Positions 23,870 to 31,210 of a stretch of DNA of 33,205 bases are shown one piece after another. The notes below the pieces were generated by a model. It saw only the letters and a program-made list of their open reading frames with translations, made no database searches and was not told where the DNA came from. Location of the stretch: NCBI RefSeq assembly GCF_021401345.1, contig NZ_JACBGE010000036.1, forward strand, positions 1 through 33,205, written 5' to 3'. The stretch is from Hydrogenophaga sp. NFH-34. GTDB taxonomy: Bacteria > Pseudomonadota > Gammaproteobacteria > Burkholderiales > Burkholderiaceae_C. Position 1 is the first letter of the stretch, and the number at the start of each line of letters is the position of its first letter. Made by a program: the position numbers and the translations under genes.

Positions 23870-24859
23870 TCAGCTCAGGGCGTTGATTTTTTCCAGCATG
23901 CCGGCCGGCCAGTCTTTGGCCTGATCGGAAGACAGGTAAACCTTCTGCGCGTATTCGCGGAACGCGTTGACGTTGGGCGCATACACCTCCAGGCCGGCCT
24001 TGCGGAACTCGTCGGCCAGAGCGGCTTCGCGCTTGACGTGTTCGGCATTGCTCCAGGCAATCGCCTTGTCGGCCGCAGCCTGGAAGGCCTGCTGTTTGGC
24101 GGGCGACATCGCCTGCCAGCGCTTGAGGTTGATGGTCAGCAGGTCGTACCCCACCAGGTGCGAGGTCAGCACGATCTGCTGCATCACCTCGTAGAACTTC
24201 ATGTTCTGCACGTTGGGCAGCGGGTTGTCCTGGCCGTCGATGGCACCGGTCTGCAAGCCGGTGTAGGTCTCGGCATAGGCCATGGGCGTGGGGTTGGCGC
24301 CCAGCGATCGGCCCAGCAGTTGCCAGGCATCCCCCGGCGGCATGCGCAGCTTGACGCCGGCCAGGTCGGCCGGCGTGTTGATCTTCTTCTTGCCCTTGAG
24401 GCCGACGTGGCGGGTGCCGAAGAAGGTGGGGCCGAGGATCTTCACCTTCACCTGGTCTTCGACCATCTTCTTCATCTGCGCGCCCAGGTCGCTGGCAAAG
24501 AACCTGGTGAGGTGGTCCGCGTCCCGGAACAGGTAGGCCGAGGTCAGCAGCGACCAGGCCGGCACCTGCTTGGAAATGTCTTGCGGGCCGATGTTGCCCA
24601 TGTCCAGGTTGTCGCGCTGCAGCGCCACCAGTTCGGTGCCCTGCTTGTAGAGCGAAGAGTTGAGGAAGGTCTCGATCTTGTAGTCGGCCGCCACCGCGGT
24701 CGCGAGCTGTTTCATCATCTCGGCGCGGATGTCGCGGTCGGAAAACACCGCCGCGAAGCGCAGGGTCTGCGGTGTCTGCGCCCAGGCGGGCAGCATGGAA
24801 GCGGCGGCGAGCGTGGCGCCGGCACGCAGGACGTCGCGGCGTGGAATCTGGAAGCTCAT
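23870..24859 (-). CDS. TRAP transporter solute-binding protein DctP no. 2 (orphan)
   Basis: 329 aa from the ATG at 24859 with AGGAGA upstream. The N-terminus MSFQIPRRDVLRAGATLAAA with PRRDVLRAG is a plausible twin-arginine signal, with cleavage after LPAWAQ. The mature protein has GVKLRMPPGDAW with the carboxylate-binding Arg and ETYTGLQTGAIDGQDNP. It is closely similar to DctP no. 1 through most of its length. No dctQ or dctM accompanies it. It may therefore deliver a second ligand to the DctQM pair at 17831-19665, or to a system elsewhere. It lies between the divergent aroQ-like gene (33-base gap) and the unrecognised protein. Confidence 0.94.
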   Translation of the reverse strand: MSFQIPRRDVLRAGATLAAASMLPAWAQTPQTLRFAAVFSDRDIRAEMMKQLATAVAADYKIETFLNSSLYKQGTELVALQRDNLDMGNIGPQDISKQVPAWSLLTSAYLFRDADHLTRFFASDLGAQMKKMVEDQVKVKILGPTFFGTRHVGLKGKKKINTPADLAGVKLRMPPGDAWQLLGRSLGANPTPMAYAETYTGLQTGAIDGQDNPLPNVQNMKFYEVMQQIVLTSHLVGYDLLTINLKRWQAMSPAKQQAFQAAADKAIAWSNAEHVKREAALADEFRKAGLEVYAPNVNAFREYAQKVYLSSDQAKDWPAGMLEKINALS

Positions 24860-24892
24860 GAAGGTCTCCTGGGTGGTTGTCGAAAGCAAGAA

Positions 24893-25348
24893 TCAGTGAC
24901 CGGCACCGAGCCGTTCGGCCGCGGCGCGGATGGCCATCTCGTAGCCAAAGGGGCCGAAGCCGCAGATGACCCCGGTGGCGGCCAGCGAGACCAGCGAGTG
25001 CTGGTACAGCGGATCGCGGCGGTGGATGTTGGTGATGTGCACTTCCGCCAGCGGGCAGTCCAGCGTCTTGAGCGCGTCCAGCAGCGGAATGGAGCGAAAC
25101 GACAGGCCGGCTGGGTTGATGACCACAGCCGCGGCCTTTTCACGCGCTTCCTGCACCCAGTCGACCATCACGCCTTCGTGGTTGGTCTGGCGGAATTCGC
25201 AGGCCAGGCCGAGCTCGGCCGTCACGCGCCGGCAGCGGGCTTCCACCCCGGCCAGGGTTTCGCTGCCGTACAGGTGTGGCTCGCGCAGGCCCAGCAGGTT
25301 CAGGTTGGGGCCATTGAGCACATAGACGGTGGCGGGTTCAACAGGCAT
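24893..25348 (-). CDS. Divergent type II dehydroquinate dehydratase homologue
   Basis: 151 aa. It keeps NGPNLNLLGLREPHLYG with the essential Arg22 and catalytic Tyr27, and EVHITNIHRRD with catalytic His104 and Arg111. But the ring-hydroxyl contacts differ: the canonical INPGxxTHTS is INPAGLSFRS, so the His (His81 in the M. tuberculosis enzyme) is Phe84, and the second Arg (Arg112) is Tyr115 in LYQHS. Asp91 remains. The chemistry may be kept while the substrate has fewer or different ring hydroxyls. It heads the leftward set with the orphan dctP, divergent from IclR no. 2, and has GGAGA before the ATG. This is not the housekeeping enzyme. Confidence 0.9.
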   Translation of the reverse strand: MPVEPATVYVLNGPNLNLLGLREPHLYGSETLAGVEARCRRVTAELGLACEFRQTNHEGVMVDWVQEAREKAAAVVINPAGLSFRSIPLLDALKTLDCPLAEVHITNIHRRDPLYQHSLVSLAATGVICGFGPFGYEMAIRAAAERLGAGH

Positions 25349-25423
25349 CGGGCGGTCTCCGGGACTTTCAGGGGTGAGGGTCCCCGCAGGGACCGGTTGT
25401 GCGACGATTGTTCGGTGACCGGA

Positions 25424-25455
25424 AGAAATTCTTTCCTTTTCAGAAAGTCATTTCT
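25424..25455. promoter_or_regulatory. Long imperfect palindrome before IclR no. 2, candidate operator
   Basis: AGAAATTCTTTC (25424-25435) and GAAAGTCATTTCT (25443-25455) are inverted with one extra base and one mismatch, 7 bases apart. It is only 20 bases before the IclR ATG and in the gap shared with the divergent aroQ-like gene, as expected for an IclR autoregulatory site. A second possible site, GTGCGACGATTGTTCG (25400-25414), lies closer to the aroQ-like gene. Confidence 0.5.
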
Positions 25456-25475
25456 CAATACAAAAAGGAGACCGC

Positions 25476-26267
25476 ATGAGCATCGCGCTGGACCGGGGCC
25501 TGTCCCTGCTGGAACAGCTCGCCGCCCACCCCGAAGGCCTGCCGCTGGCCCAGATGGCGGGCGACCTGGACATGCCGCTGAGCGCCTGCCACCGCCTGCT
25601 GGCGGAACTGCAGCGGCGCGGCTACGTGCGCCAGCAGCGCCGGCAGGGCGACTACCAGCTGACCACCAAACTGGTGTCGCTGGGGCTCGGCTACCTGAGC
25701 AGTTCGGGCATCGTGGACGTGGCCGAACCCCTGCTGGAACGGCTGGCCCAGCGCACCGGCGAGCTGGTGCGGCTGTCGGTGGTGGACGGCGACCGCCTGA
25801 CCTGGGTGGCCAAGGCCCAGGGCTTGCGCAAGGGCCTGCGCTACGACCCGGACATGGGGCAGGACGCCCGCCTGTCCTGCACCGCGTCGGGCCACGCCTG
25901 GCTGCTGACCATGAGCGACGAGGACGCGCTCACGCTGGTGATGCGCCAGGGGCTGGGCGCCCCCGCCGACTACGGCCCCCGCGCGCCCACCACGGTGAAG
26001 GCCCTGCTGGGTGTCCTGCACGCGGCGCGGGTGCGCGGCTACGCGGTGATCGACGAGGTGTTCGCGCCCGGCATGAGCGCGATGGCGGTGCCGGTACTGC
26101 GCCGCAATGAACCCATCGGCGTGATCAGCGTGGCCGGGCCCCGGCTGCGCTTGACCGTCGAGCGGATGCACGAGCTGGCGCCCGAACTGCTGACCGCCGC
26201 CGCCGAACTGGGCCCGATCCTCAACACCAACAGCCTCATGGGGCGCCCGCCCCTGGGCAAGGGCTGA
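25476..26267 (+). CDS. IclR-family transcriptional regulator no. 2
   Basis: 263 aa, with AAGGAG just before the ATG. Winged helix-turn-helix at about 1-60 (LDRGLSLLEQLAAHPEG, AQMAGDLDMPLSACHRLLAEL). The effector domain has GELVRLSVVDGDRLTWVAKA and YDPDMGQDARLSCTASG. It is a close paralogue of the IclR at 8508, and both sit beside one member of a duplicated enzyme set. Its effector pocket region is nearly the same, so the two may sense related acids while binding different operators. The likely targets are its own gene and the divergent aroQ-like/dctP set. Confidence 0.95.
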   Translation: MSIALDRGLSLLEQLAAHPEGLPLAQMAGDLDMPLSACHRLLAELQRRGYVRQQRRQGDYQLTTKLVSLGLGYLSSSGIVDVAEPLLERLAQRTGELVRLSVVDGDRLTWVAKAQGLRKGLRYDPDMGQDARLSCTASGHAWLLTMSDEDALTLVMRQGLGAPADYGPRAPTTVKALLGVLHAARVRGYAVIDEVFAPGMSAMAVPVLRRNEPIGVISVAGPRLRLTVERMHELAPELLTAAAELGPILNTNSLMGRPPLGKG

Positions 26268-26282
26268 GGCTGCGGCACAGGT

Positions 26283-27224
26283 TCAGTCCCGGACCGCGTC
26301 GCAGCGCTTGAGTGCGGCCTTGAGCATGTCCACGAAGGCGCGGGTCTTGGGCGGCACGAGCTTGCGCCCCGGATAGACCGCCCAGGCCGGCGCCTCGGGC
26401 AGGGACCACGCGGGCAGCACGCGGCGCAGTTGCCCTTCGCGCACGGCCGCCGACGCGAAATGGTCGGGCAAGGCCGCAATGCCGGCCCCCGCGCGCGCCA
26501 GCCGCATCAGCAACTCGGGCGAATTCGCGCTCGCCCGGCCGGACGGCACCGAGGTCCACCGTTCCTCGCCCTGGCTCAGCGGCCAGGCGGCGGGCTCGCC
26601 ATTGCCGCGCATCAGCCGCAGCGCGGTGTGGTGGACCAGTTCGTCGGGGTGCCGGGGTTCGCCATGCGCTTGCAGATAGGCCGGTGCGGCGTACAGGCCG
26701 TTGGAGAACACCGCCAGCCGCGTGGCGACCAGCAGGTTGTCGTCGGGCAGGTCGCCCATGCGCAGCACCACGTCGAAGCCCTCGCCCAGCAGGTCGACGC
26801 GGCGCGGCGACAGGTCCAGATCAAGCGTGATCGCCGGGTGCAGCGCCACGAAAGCGGCCAGGCTGTCGACCAGCACCAGGTTCGCGAAATCGCTGGGCAT
26901 GGACACGCGCAGCCGCCCGCTGGGCGCGGCGCGGCGCTGCTCGCGCAGGCTGTGCACCGCCTCCAGCTCGGCCACCACCTGGCGGGCGTGCTCCAGCAGC
27001 TGCAGGCCGAAATCGGTGAGCGACTGGCGGCGCGTGGTGCGCAGCAGCAGGCGCTCGCCCATCAGCCGCTCCAGCGCCGCCAGACGCCGCGAGACGGTCG
27101 ATTTGGGCAGACCCAGGCGCACGGCCGCCTGGCTGAAACTGCCCAGTTCGGCCACCCGGGCAAAGATCAGCAGATCGGTCGGATCGATGGCATCGGGCCC
27201 GCATTCGCGCGTTGATTGTTCCAT
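26283..27224 (-). CDS. LysR-family transcriptional regulator
   Basis: 313 aa from the ATG at 27224. An upstream TTG in frame is possible but has no advantage. The helix-turn-helix is at about 10-70: LLIFARVAELGSFSQAAVRL then GLPKSTVSRRLAALERLMGE. The substrate domain follows (GRLRVSMPSDFANLVLVDSL and DVVLRMGDLPDDNLLVATRL), typical of the CrgA/AaeR-like group of LysR. It is divergent from the azoreductase gene 115 bp away, the usual place for a LysR target. It converges with IclR no. 2, leaving 15 bases between the stops. Confidence 0.94.
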   Translation of the reverse strand: MEQSTRECGPDAIDPTDLLIFARVAELGSFSQAAVRLGLPKSTVSRRLAALERLMGERLLLRTTRRQSLTDFGLQLLEHARQVVAELEAVHSLREQRRAAPSGRLRVSMPSDFANLVLVDSLAAFVALHPAITLDLDLSPRRVDLLGEGFDVVLRMGDLPDDNLLVATRLAVFSNGLYAAPAYLQAHGEPRHPDELVHHTALRLMRGNGEPAAWPLSQGEERWTSVPSGRASANSPELLMRLARAGAGIAALPDHFASAAVREGQLRRVLPAWSLPEAPAWAVYPGRKLVPPKTRAFVDMLKAALKRCDAVRD

Positions 27225-27278
27225 ATGGAGAACAATCTTATCCAATAAGGCGGATTTTCAAAGGAATTGTTTTTCCAT
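27225..27278. promoter_or_regulatory. Nested inverted repeats in the lysR-azoR intergenic region
   Basis: ATGGAGAACAAT (27225-27236) and ATTGTTTTTCCAT (27266-27278) are inverted copies with one extra base and one mismatch. Inside them CTTAT-CCA-ATAAG (27237-27249) is a second palindrome. AT-rich dyads like these in a divergent LysR promoter are normal sites for the regulator. Confidence 0.5.
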
Positions 27279-27339
27279 AAAGTCGAGTCCATCGATCAAC
27301 TTTTCGCTTTTTCCCTTTCCCCCTTTTCAGGAGCCCACC

Positions 27340-27939
27340 ATGAAGATTCTGCAGATCAACGCCTCCGCCCGCCGCGAAGCCGGCAATTCCACCAAGCTGG
27401 CCAACAGCGTGAGTGAGCGCCTGGTCGCCGCCCACCCGGGCAGCACCGTCACCGTCCGCGATCTGGGCACCCACCCCGTGACCGTGCTGGACGAAGCCGC
27501 GCTGGGCGCCCTGTTCACCCCGGTCGAGCAGCGCAACGCCGAGCAAGCCGCCGTGGTGGCCGAGTTCGACGCCCTGATTGCCGAACTGCAGGCACACGAC
27601 GCCATCGTGCTGGGCGTGCCGATGTACAACTTCGGCGTGCCGGTGCAGCTCAAGGCCTGGATCGACGCCGTGGCCCGCGCCGGCGTGACCTTCCGCTACA
27701 CCGAGAAGGGCCCCGAAGGCCTGGTCACCGGCAAGACCGTCTACCTGGCGCTGGCCCGTGGCGGCCTCTACCGCGACCAGCCGCACGACAGCCAGATGCC
27801 CTACCTCAAGACCGTGCTGGGCTTCCTGGGCCTGACCGACCTGCGTGCGATCTACGCCGAAGGCCTGAACATGGGCCCCGAGGCCGCCGCCAAGGGTTTC
27901 GCCCAGGCGGAAGCCGACCTGGCCGCCGCCATCGGCTGA
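27340..27939 (+). CDS. azoR: FMN-dependent NADH-azoreductase / quinone reductase
   Basis: 199 aa, the usual AzoR length. The flavodoxin-like fold starts MKILQINASARREAGNSTKL, with the FMN phosphate loop (SARREAGNST), then GVPMYNFGVPVQLKAWIDAV (about 89-108) and YLALARGGLY, all AzoR signatures. The enzyme reduces quinones and azo dyes by two-electron transfer from NADH in the cytoplasm. With a divergent LysR and pirin next door, it is a common quinone/electrophile-stress module. Its link to the catabolic genes could be detoxifying quinones from aromatic intermediates. AGGAG lies upstream of the ATG. Confidence 0.95.
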   Translation: MKILQINASARREAGNSTKLANSVSERLVAAHPGSTVTVRDLGTHPVTVLDEAALGALFTPVEQRNAEQAAVVAEFDALIAELQAHDAIVLGVPMYNFGVPVQLKAWIDAVARAGVTFRYTEKGPEGLVTGKTVYLALARGGLYRDQPHDSQMPYLKTVLGFLGLTDLRAIYAEGLNMGPEAAAKGFAQAEADLAAAIG

Positions 27940-27953
27940 GCGCGCCTCCACAA

Positions 27954-27979
27954 CGGCTGCGCGGGGCGGCCGCTTTTTT
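27954..27979 (+). terminator. Rho-independent terminator after azoR
   Basis: CGGCTGC (27954-27960) pairs with GCGGCCG (27966-27972), including one G-T pair, with a 5-base loop, followed by C and six T (27974-27979). It starts 14 bases past the azoR stop and before pirin. Confidence 0.75.
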
Positions 27980-28006
27980 CACACCCCGCACCTTCAGGAG
28001 AAGTCC

Positions 28007-28900
28007 ATGACCGCCACCTCAACCACCCGCCTGCAGCAGCCGCGCCGCGTCGAGCGGCTGGTGGCGGGCATACCCACCTCCGACGGTGCGGGCGTCAAGC
28101 TCACCCGCGTGCTGACGCAGAACCTGCAGCGCCGGCTGGACCCGTTCCTGATGCTCGACGCCTTCGGCAGCGACCAGGCCGACGACTACATCGCCGGCTT
28201 CCCGGACCACCCGCACCGCGGCTTCGAGACCATCACCTACATGATCGCGGGCCGCATGCTGCACCGCGACAGCGCCGGCCACGAAGGCCTGCTGGAAAAC
28301 GGTGGCGTGCAGTGGATGACCGCCGGTCACGGCGTGATCCACTCCGAAATCCCGCAGCAGGAAGAAGGCCTGATGGAAGGCTTCCAGCTCTGGCTGAACC
28401 TGCCTGCGAGTGACAAGCTGTGCCACCCCTGGTACCGCGACTTCACCAACGCCGACCTGCCGCAGTTCACCACGCCCGAAGGCGTGGCGGTGACGGTCAT
28501 CGCCGGTGACAGCCACGGCGTGACCGGCGCGGTGACCCGCGAAGGCACGCAGCCGCTGTACCTGGACCTGCACCTGGCCGCGGGCTCGGCGTTCGAGCAG
28601 GCGCTGCCCGGCACGCACAACGCCTTCGTCTACGTCTACCGCGGCGAGGTGAGCGTCAACGGCACGGCGGTCCCGGTGCAGCGCATGGCGCTGCTGGCCA
28701 ACGACCCTGACAGCGACGGCGTGCGCATCGAAGCCGATGCCGATGCCGATGCCGATGCCAAGGTGCTGCTGATCGCCGGCCGGCCGCTGAACGAACCCAT
28801 CGCCCAGTACGGCCCCTTCGTGATGAACACCACCGAAGAGATCTACCAGGCGCTGGCCGATTTCCGCGACGGCCGCCTGGGCGAACGCGCCACGGCCTGA
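28007..28900 (+). CDS. Pirin-family cupin protein
   Basis: 297 aa. The metal ligands of pirin are present: two His in DHPHRGFET (about 65-73) and His plus Glu in HGVIHSEIP (about 108-116). The C-terminal cupin domain follows from about 180. An unusual run of Ala-Asp repeats, encoded by 4.5 copies of GCCGAT (28733-28759), interrupts the C-terminal domain at about residues 243-251. Bacterial pirins include quercetin 2,3-dioxygenases and redox regulators. Function here is unproven. AGGAGA precedes the ATG. It follows azoR after the terminator, an arrangement often seen in proteobacteria. Confidence 0.95.
   Translation: MTATSTTRLQQPRRVERLVAGIPTSDGAGVKLTRVLTQNLQRRLDPFLMLDAFGSDQADDYIAGFPDHPHRGFETITYMIAGRMLHRDSAGHEGLLENGGVQWMTAGHGVIHSEIPQQEEGLMEGFQLWLNLPASDKLCHPWYRDFTNADLPQFTTPEGVAVTVIAGDSHGVTGAVTREGTQPLYLDLHLAAGSAFEQALPGTHNAFVYVYRGEVSVNGTAVPVQRMALLANDPDSDGVRIEADADADADAKVLLIAGRPLNEPIAQYGPFVMNTTEEIYQALADFRDGRLGERATA
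28733..28759 (+). repeat. Hexanucleotide tandem repeat (GCCGAT) x4.5 inside pirin gene
   Basis: Four full copies and a half copy of GCCGAT encode alternating Ala and Asp. Since the unit is six bases, copy changes would add or remove Ala-Asp pairs without shifting the frame. Confidence 0.9.
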
Positions 28901-28913
28901 ACGGCCTCCACCG

Positions 28914-28938
28914 CCAGCGCCGCCGGGCCGGGCGCTGG
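28914..28938. terminator. Hairpin after pirin gene
   Basis: CCAGCGCC (28914-28921) and GGCGCTGG (28931-28938) form a perfect 8-bp stem with a 9-base loop, 14 bases after the pirin stop. There is no T run, so intrinsic termination is doubtful. Confidence 0.4.
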
Positions 28939-29009
28939 CCGCAGTGGCAGAATGCCGGTCCCCGCGTGGAGCCCCTGGCTCCGCGCGCCCATTTCTGTTC
29001 CCACGCTCC

Positions 29010-30281
29010 ATGCAAGCAGCCCCCCTGGCCGGCACCCTCGGCATCGACTTCGGCACCTCCAACTCCGCCATGGCCTGGGCCGAGCCCCACGGCACGGCCC
29101 GCCTGATTCCACTCGAAGGCACGGCCGTGGCCATGCCCACGGCCGTGTTCTTCAACGCCGAAGACCAGCGCATCCATTTCGGCCGCGATGCGGTGGCGCA
29201 GTACCTGGCCGGCACCGAAGGCCGGCTGATGCGTTCGCTCAAAAGCCTGCTGGGCAGCCCGCTCATCCACGAAAGCACCGAGGTCAACCACCGCTCGGTC
29301 AGCTTCCTGGAGATCGTCACCACCTTCCTGGCCGAGTTGCGCGAACGCGCGGCGCAGTCGCTGGGCAGCGCGCCGCAGCGCGTGGTGATGGGCCGGCCGG
29401 TGCACTTCGTCGACGACGATGCGGACCGCGACGCTGCCGCGCAGCAGTCGCTGCTGGAAGCGGCGCAGGCGGCGGGTTTCGGCGAAGTGCACTTCCAGCT
29501 CGAACCGATCGCCGCCGCGCTCGACCACGAACGCCGGCTGAGCCACGAATCCCTGGTGCTGATCGCCGACATCGGTGGCGGCACCTCCGACTTCACCGTG
29601 GTGCGCCTGGGGCCGCAGCGCATGGCGCGGCCCGACCGCGCGGACGACGTGCTGGCCACCACCGGCGTGCACATCGGCGGCACCGACTTCGACCAGCGGC
29701 TCAGCCTCGAACAGGTGATGCCGCTGATGGGCTACCGCCACCTCGGCCCGCAAGGGCGCGAAGTGCCCAGCCGCATCTTCTTCGACCTCTCGACCTGGCA
29801 CCTGATCCAGTGGCAATACCAGCCGCGCGCGATCAGCCAGGCGCAGGCGCTGCGGGTCAACTACCGCGACGTGCGCCTGCACGAGCGCCTGATGCGCGTG
29901 CTGCGCGAACGCCACGGCCACCACATCGCCCACGAGGTGGAACAGGCCAAGATCCGCGCCTCGATGACCAGCGCCGACACCACGATCGACCTGTCCATCG
30001 TCGAAGCCGCCCTCACCGCCCCGCTGGGGGCGGCTGCGCTGCGCGACCACCTGGACAGCCTGCTGGCCCGCACCGTGGCCTGCGCCCGCGAATGCGTGCA
30101 GCGCGCCGGCCTGGGCGAGCGCCGGCCCGACGCGATCTACCTCACCGGCGGCTCGTCCGCCCTGCGGCCGTTCCAGCAGGCGCTGGGCGCGGCCTTCCCC
30201 GGCGTGCCCCTGATCGAGGGCGACCTGTTCGGGGGTGTGGCATCGGGGCTGGTGTACGGCGCCGTGCCGCCCGCACCCTGA
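29010..30281 (+). CDS. Hsp70-family protein, YegD-like (nucleotide-binding domain only)
   Basis: 423 aa from the ATG at 29010; an ATG 66 bases earlier would add a non-conserved stretch. ATP-site motifs: LGIDFGTSNSAMA (phosphate 1, about 11-23), IADIGGGTSDFTVV (phosphate 2, about 188-201) and YLTGGSSALRPFQ (adenosine, about 375-387). The peptide-binding domain of DnaK is absent, as in YegD. YegD-type proteins are presumed chaperone-like ATPases with no clear substrate. It is probably unrelated to the catabolic genes. It converges with the TIM-barrel gene at 30298, with only 16 bases between. Confidence 0.94.
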   Translation: MQAAPLAGTLGIDFGTSNSAMAWAEPHGTARLIPLEGTAVAMPTAVFFNAEDQRIHFGRDAVAQYLAGTEGRLMRSLKSLLGSPLIHESTEVNHRSVSFLEIVTTFLAELRERAAQSLGSAPQRVVMGRPVHFVDDDADRDAAAQQSLLEAAQAAGFGEVHFQLEPIAAALDHERRLSHESLVLIADIGGGTSDFTVVRLGPQRMARPDRADDVLATTGVHIGGTDFDQRLSLEQVMPLMGYRHLGPQGREVPSRIFFDLSTWHLIQWQYQPRAISQAQALRVNYRDVRLHERLMRVLRERHGHHIAHEVEQAKIRASMTSADTTIDLSIVEAALTAPLGAAALRDHLDSLLARTVACARECVQRAGLGERRPDAIYLTGGSSALRPFQQALGAAFPGVPLIEGDLFGGVASGLVYGAVPPAP

Positions 30282-30297
30282 CCGCCCGGAAACGGGC

Positions 30298-31209
30298 TCA
30301 GCCCACGGTCTTGAGCCGCATCTGGTTGGGCAGCGGCACCGAACGGCGCAGCACGTCTTCGGCCAGCCACAGCGCGGCGCGCTGGCCGCGCTCGGCCACC
30401 ATCGGCAGCGGCATCTGCTGGTAGTCGTCGTTGAAGACCTCGAAGCTGTAGTCGCCCTGGTAGCCCAGCCGGTCCAGCCGCTGCACCAGGTCCACCAGCT
30501 GTTCGCTGTGCACCCCTTCGCCGGGGAACACCCGGAAGGTGCGCGCCGTGGTCATGCGCTCTTCAAACGTGCGGGTTTCCTGCCACATGAAGTCGGCCAG
30601 CTGGACCAGGAAAATCTTGCTCGGGTCGAGATAGTCGATCTCGTCCAGGCTGGTCTTGGCCGCGAAGATGTGGAAGGAGTCGAGACCCAGGCCCAGATTC
30701 GGACAGTCGGCGCGGCAGACCACGTCCCACGCGGTGGTGAACTCGTTGACCGTGCGCCCCCAGGACAGGCCTTCGTAGGCGATCTTGATGCCCAGCGGCA
30801 GCGCCAGCATGGCGAGCTTGCGCAGGTCGCGCGCGATGTGGTCCAGATCCTGGGTGGCGTGCACCGAGGTGGACGAACAGGCCAGCAGCACCTTGCAGCC
30901 CAGCGCGGCACACATCTCCAGCATGGCCTTGGCGATGTCCACCTTGTATTGGTGCAGATGGCCCGAAAGGCCTTCGAAATCGCGCAGCACCTGAAAGCCC
31001 GTGCCACGCAGGCCGCTGGCCTTGACCGCCGCGACGGCCGCGCCCAGGCCGCCCGGATGGCCATTGATGTCGTTGGCCTTGAGCATGACCTGCGAGAAGC
31101 CGGCGGCCTTCATGGCGGCGAGCTTGGCCTCCAGCGGACCGGCCAGGGTGATGGTGTCCATGCCAAAACCATCGATCGCTTCGCGGATCGCAGCGGGTGT
31201 CGAACGCAT
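30298..31209 (-). CDS. TIM-barrel 3-dehydroshikimate dehydratase-like protein (QuiC N-terminal-like)
   Basis: 303 aa from the ATG at 31209. Xylose-isomerase-like TIM barrel with four recognisable metal ligands: Glu in IAYEGLSWG, Asp in GLGLDSFHIF, Gln in LVQLADFMW and Glu in YSFEVFNDD. ARTFRVFPGEG matches the RxxPGxG segment of QuiC/AsbF-type dehydratases. Those enzymes turn 3-dehydroshikimate into protocatechuate. QuiC1-type proteins are fused to a VOC/HPPD-like domain; here that domain is the separate gene immediately upstream, ending one base before this ATG. Sugar epimerase activity cannot be excluded. Confidence 0.88.
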   Translation of the reverse strand: MRSTPAAIREAIDGFGMDTITLAGPLEAKLAAMKAAGFSQVMLKANDINGHPGGLGAAVAAVKASGLRGTGFQVLRDFEGLSGHLHQYKVDIAKAMLEMCAALGCKVLLACSSTSVHATQDLDHIARDLRKLAMLALPLGIKIAYEGLSWGRTVNEFTTAWDVVCRADCPNLGLGLDSFHIFAAKTSLDEIDYLDPSKIFLVQLADFMWQETRTFEERMTTARTFRVFPGEGVHSEQLVDLVQRLDRLGYQGDYSFEVFNDDYQQMPLPMVAERGQRAALWLAEDVLRRSVPLPNQMRLKTVG

Positions 31210-31210
31210 G

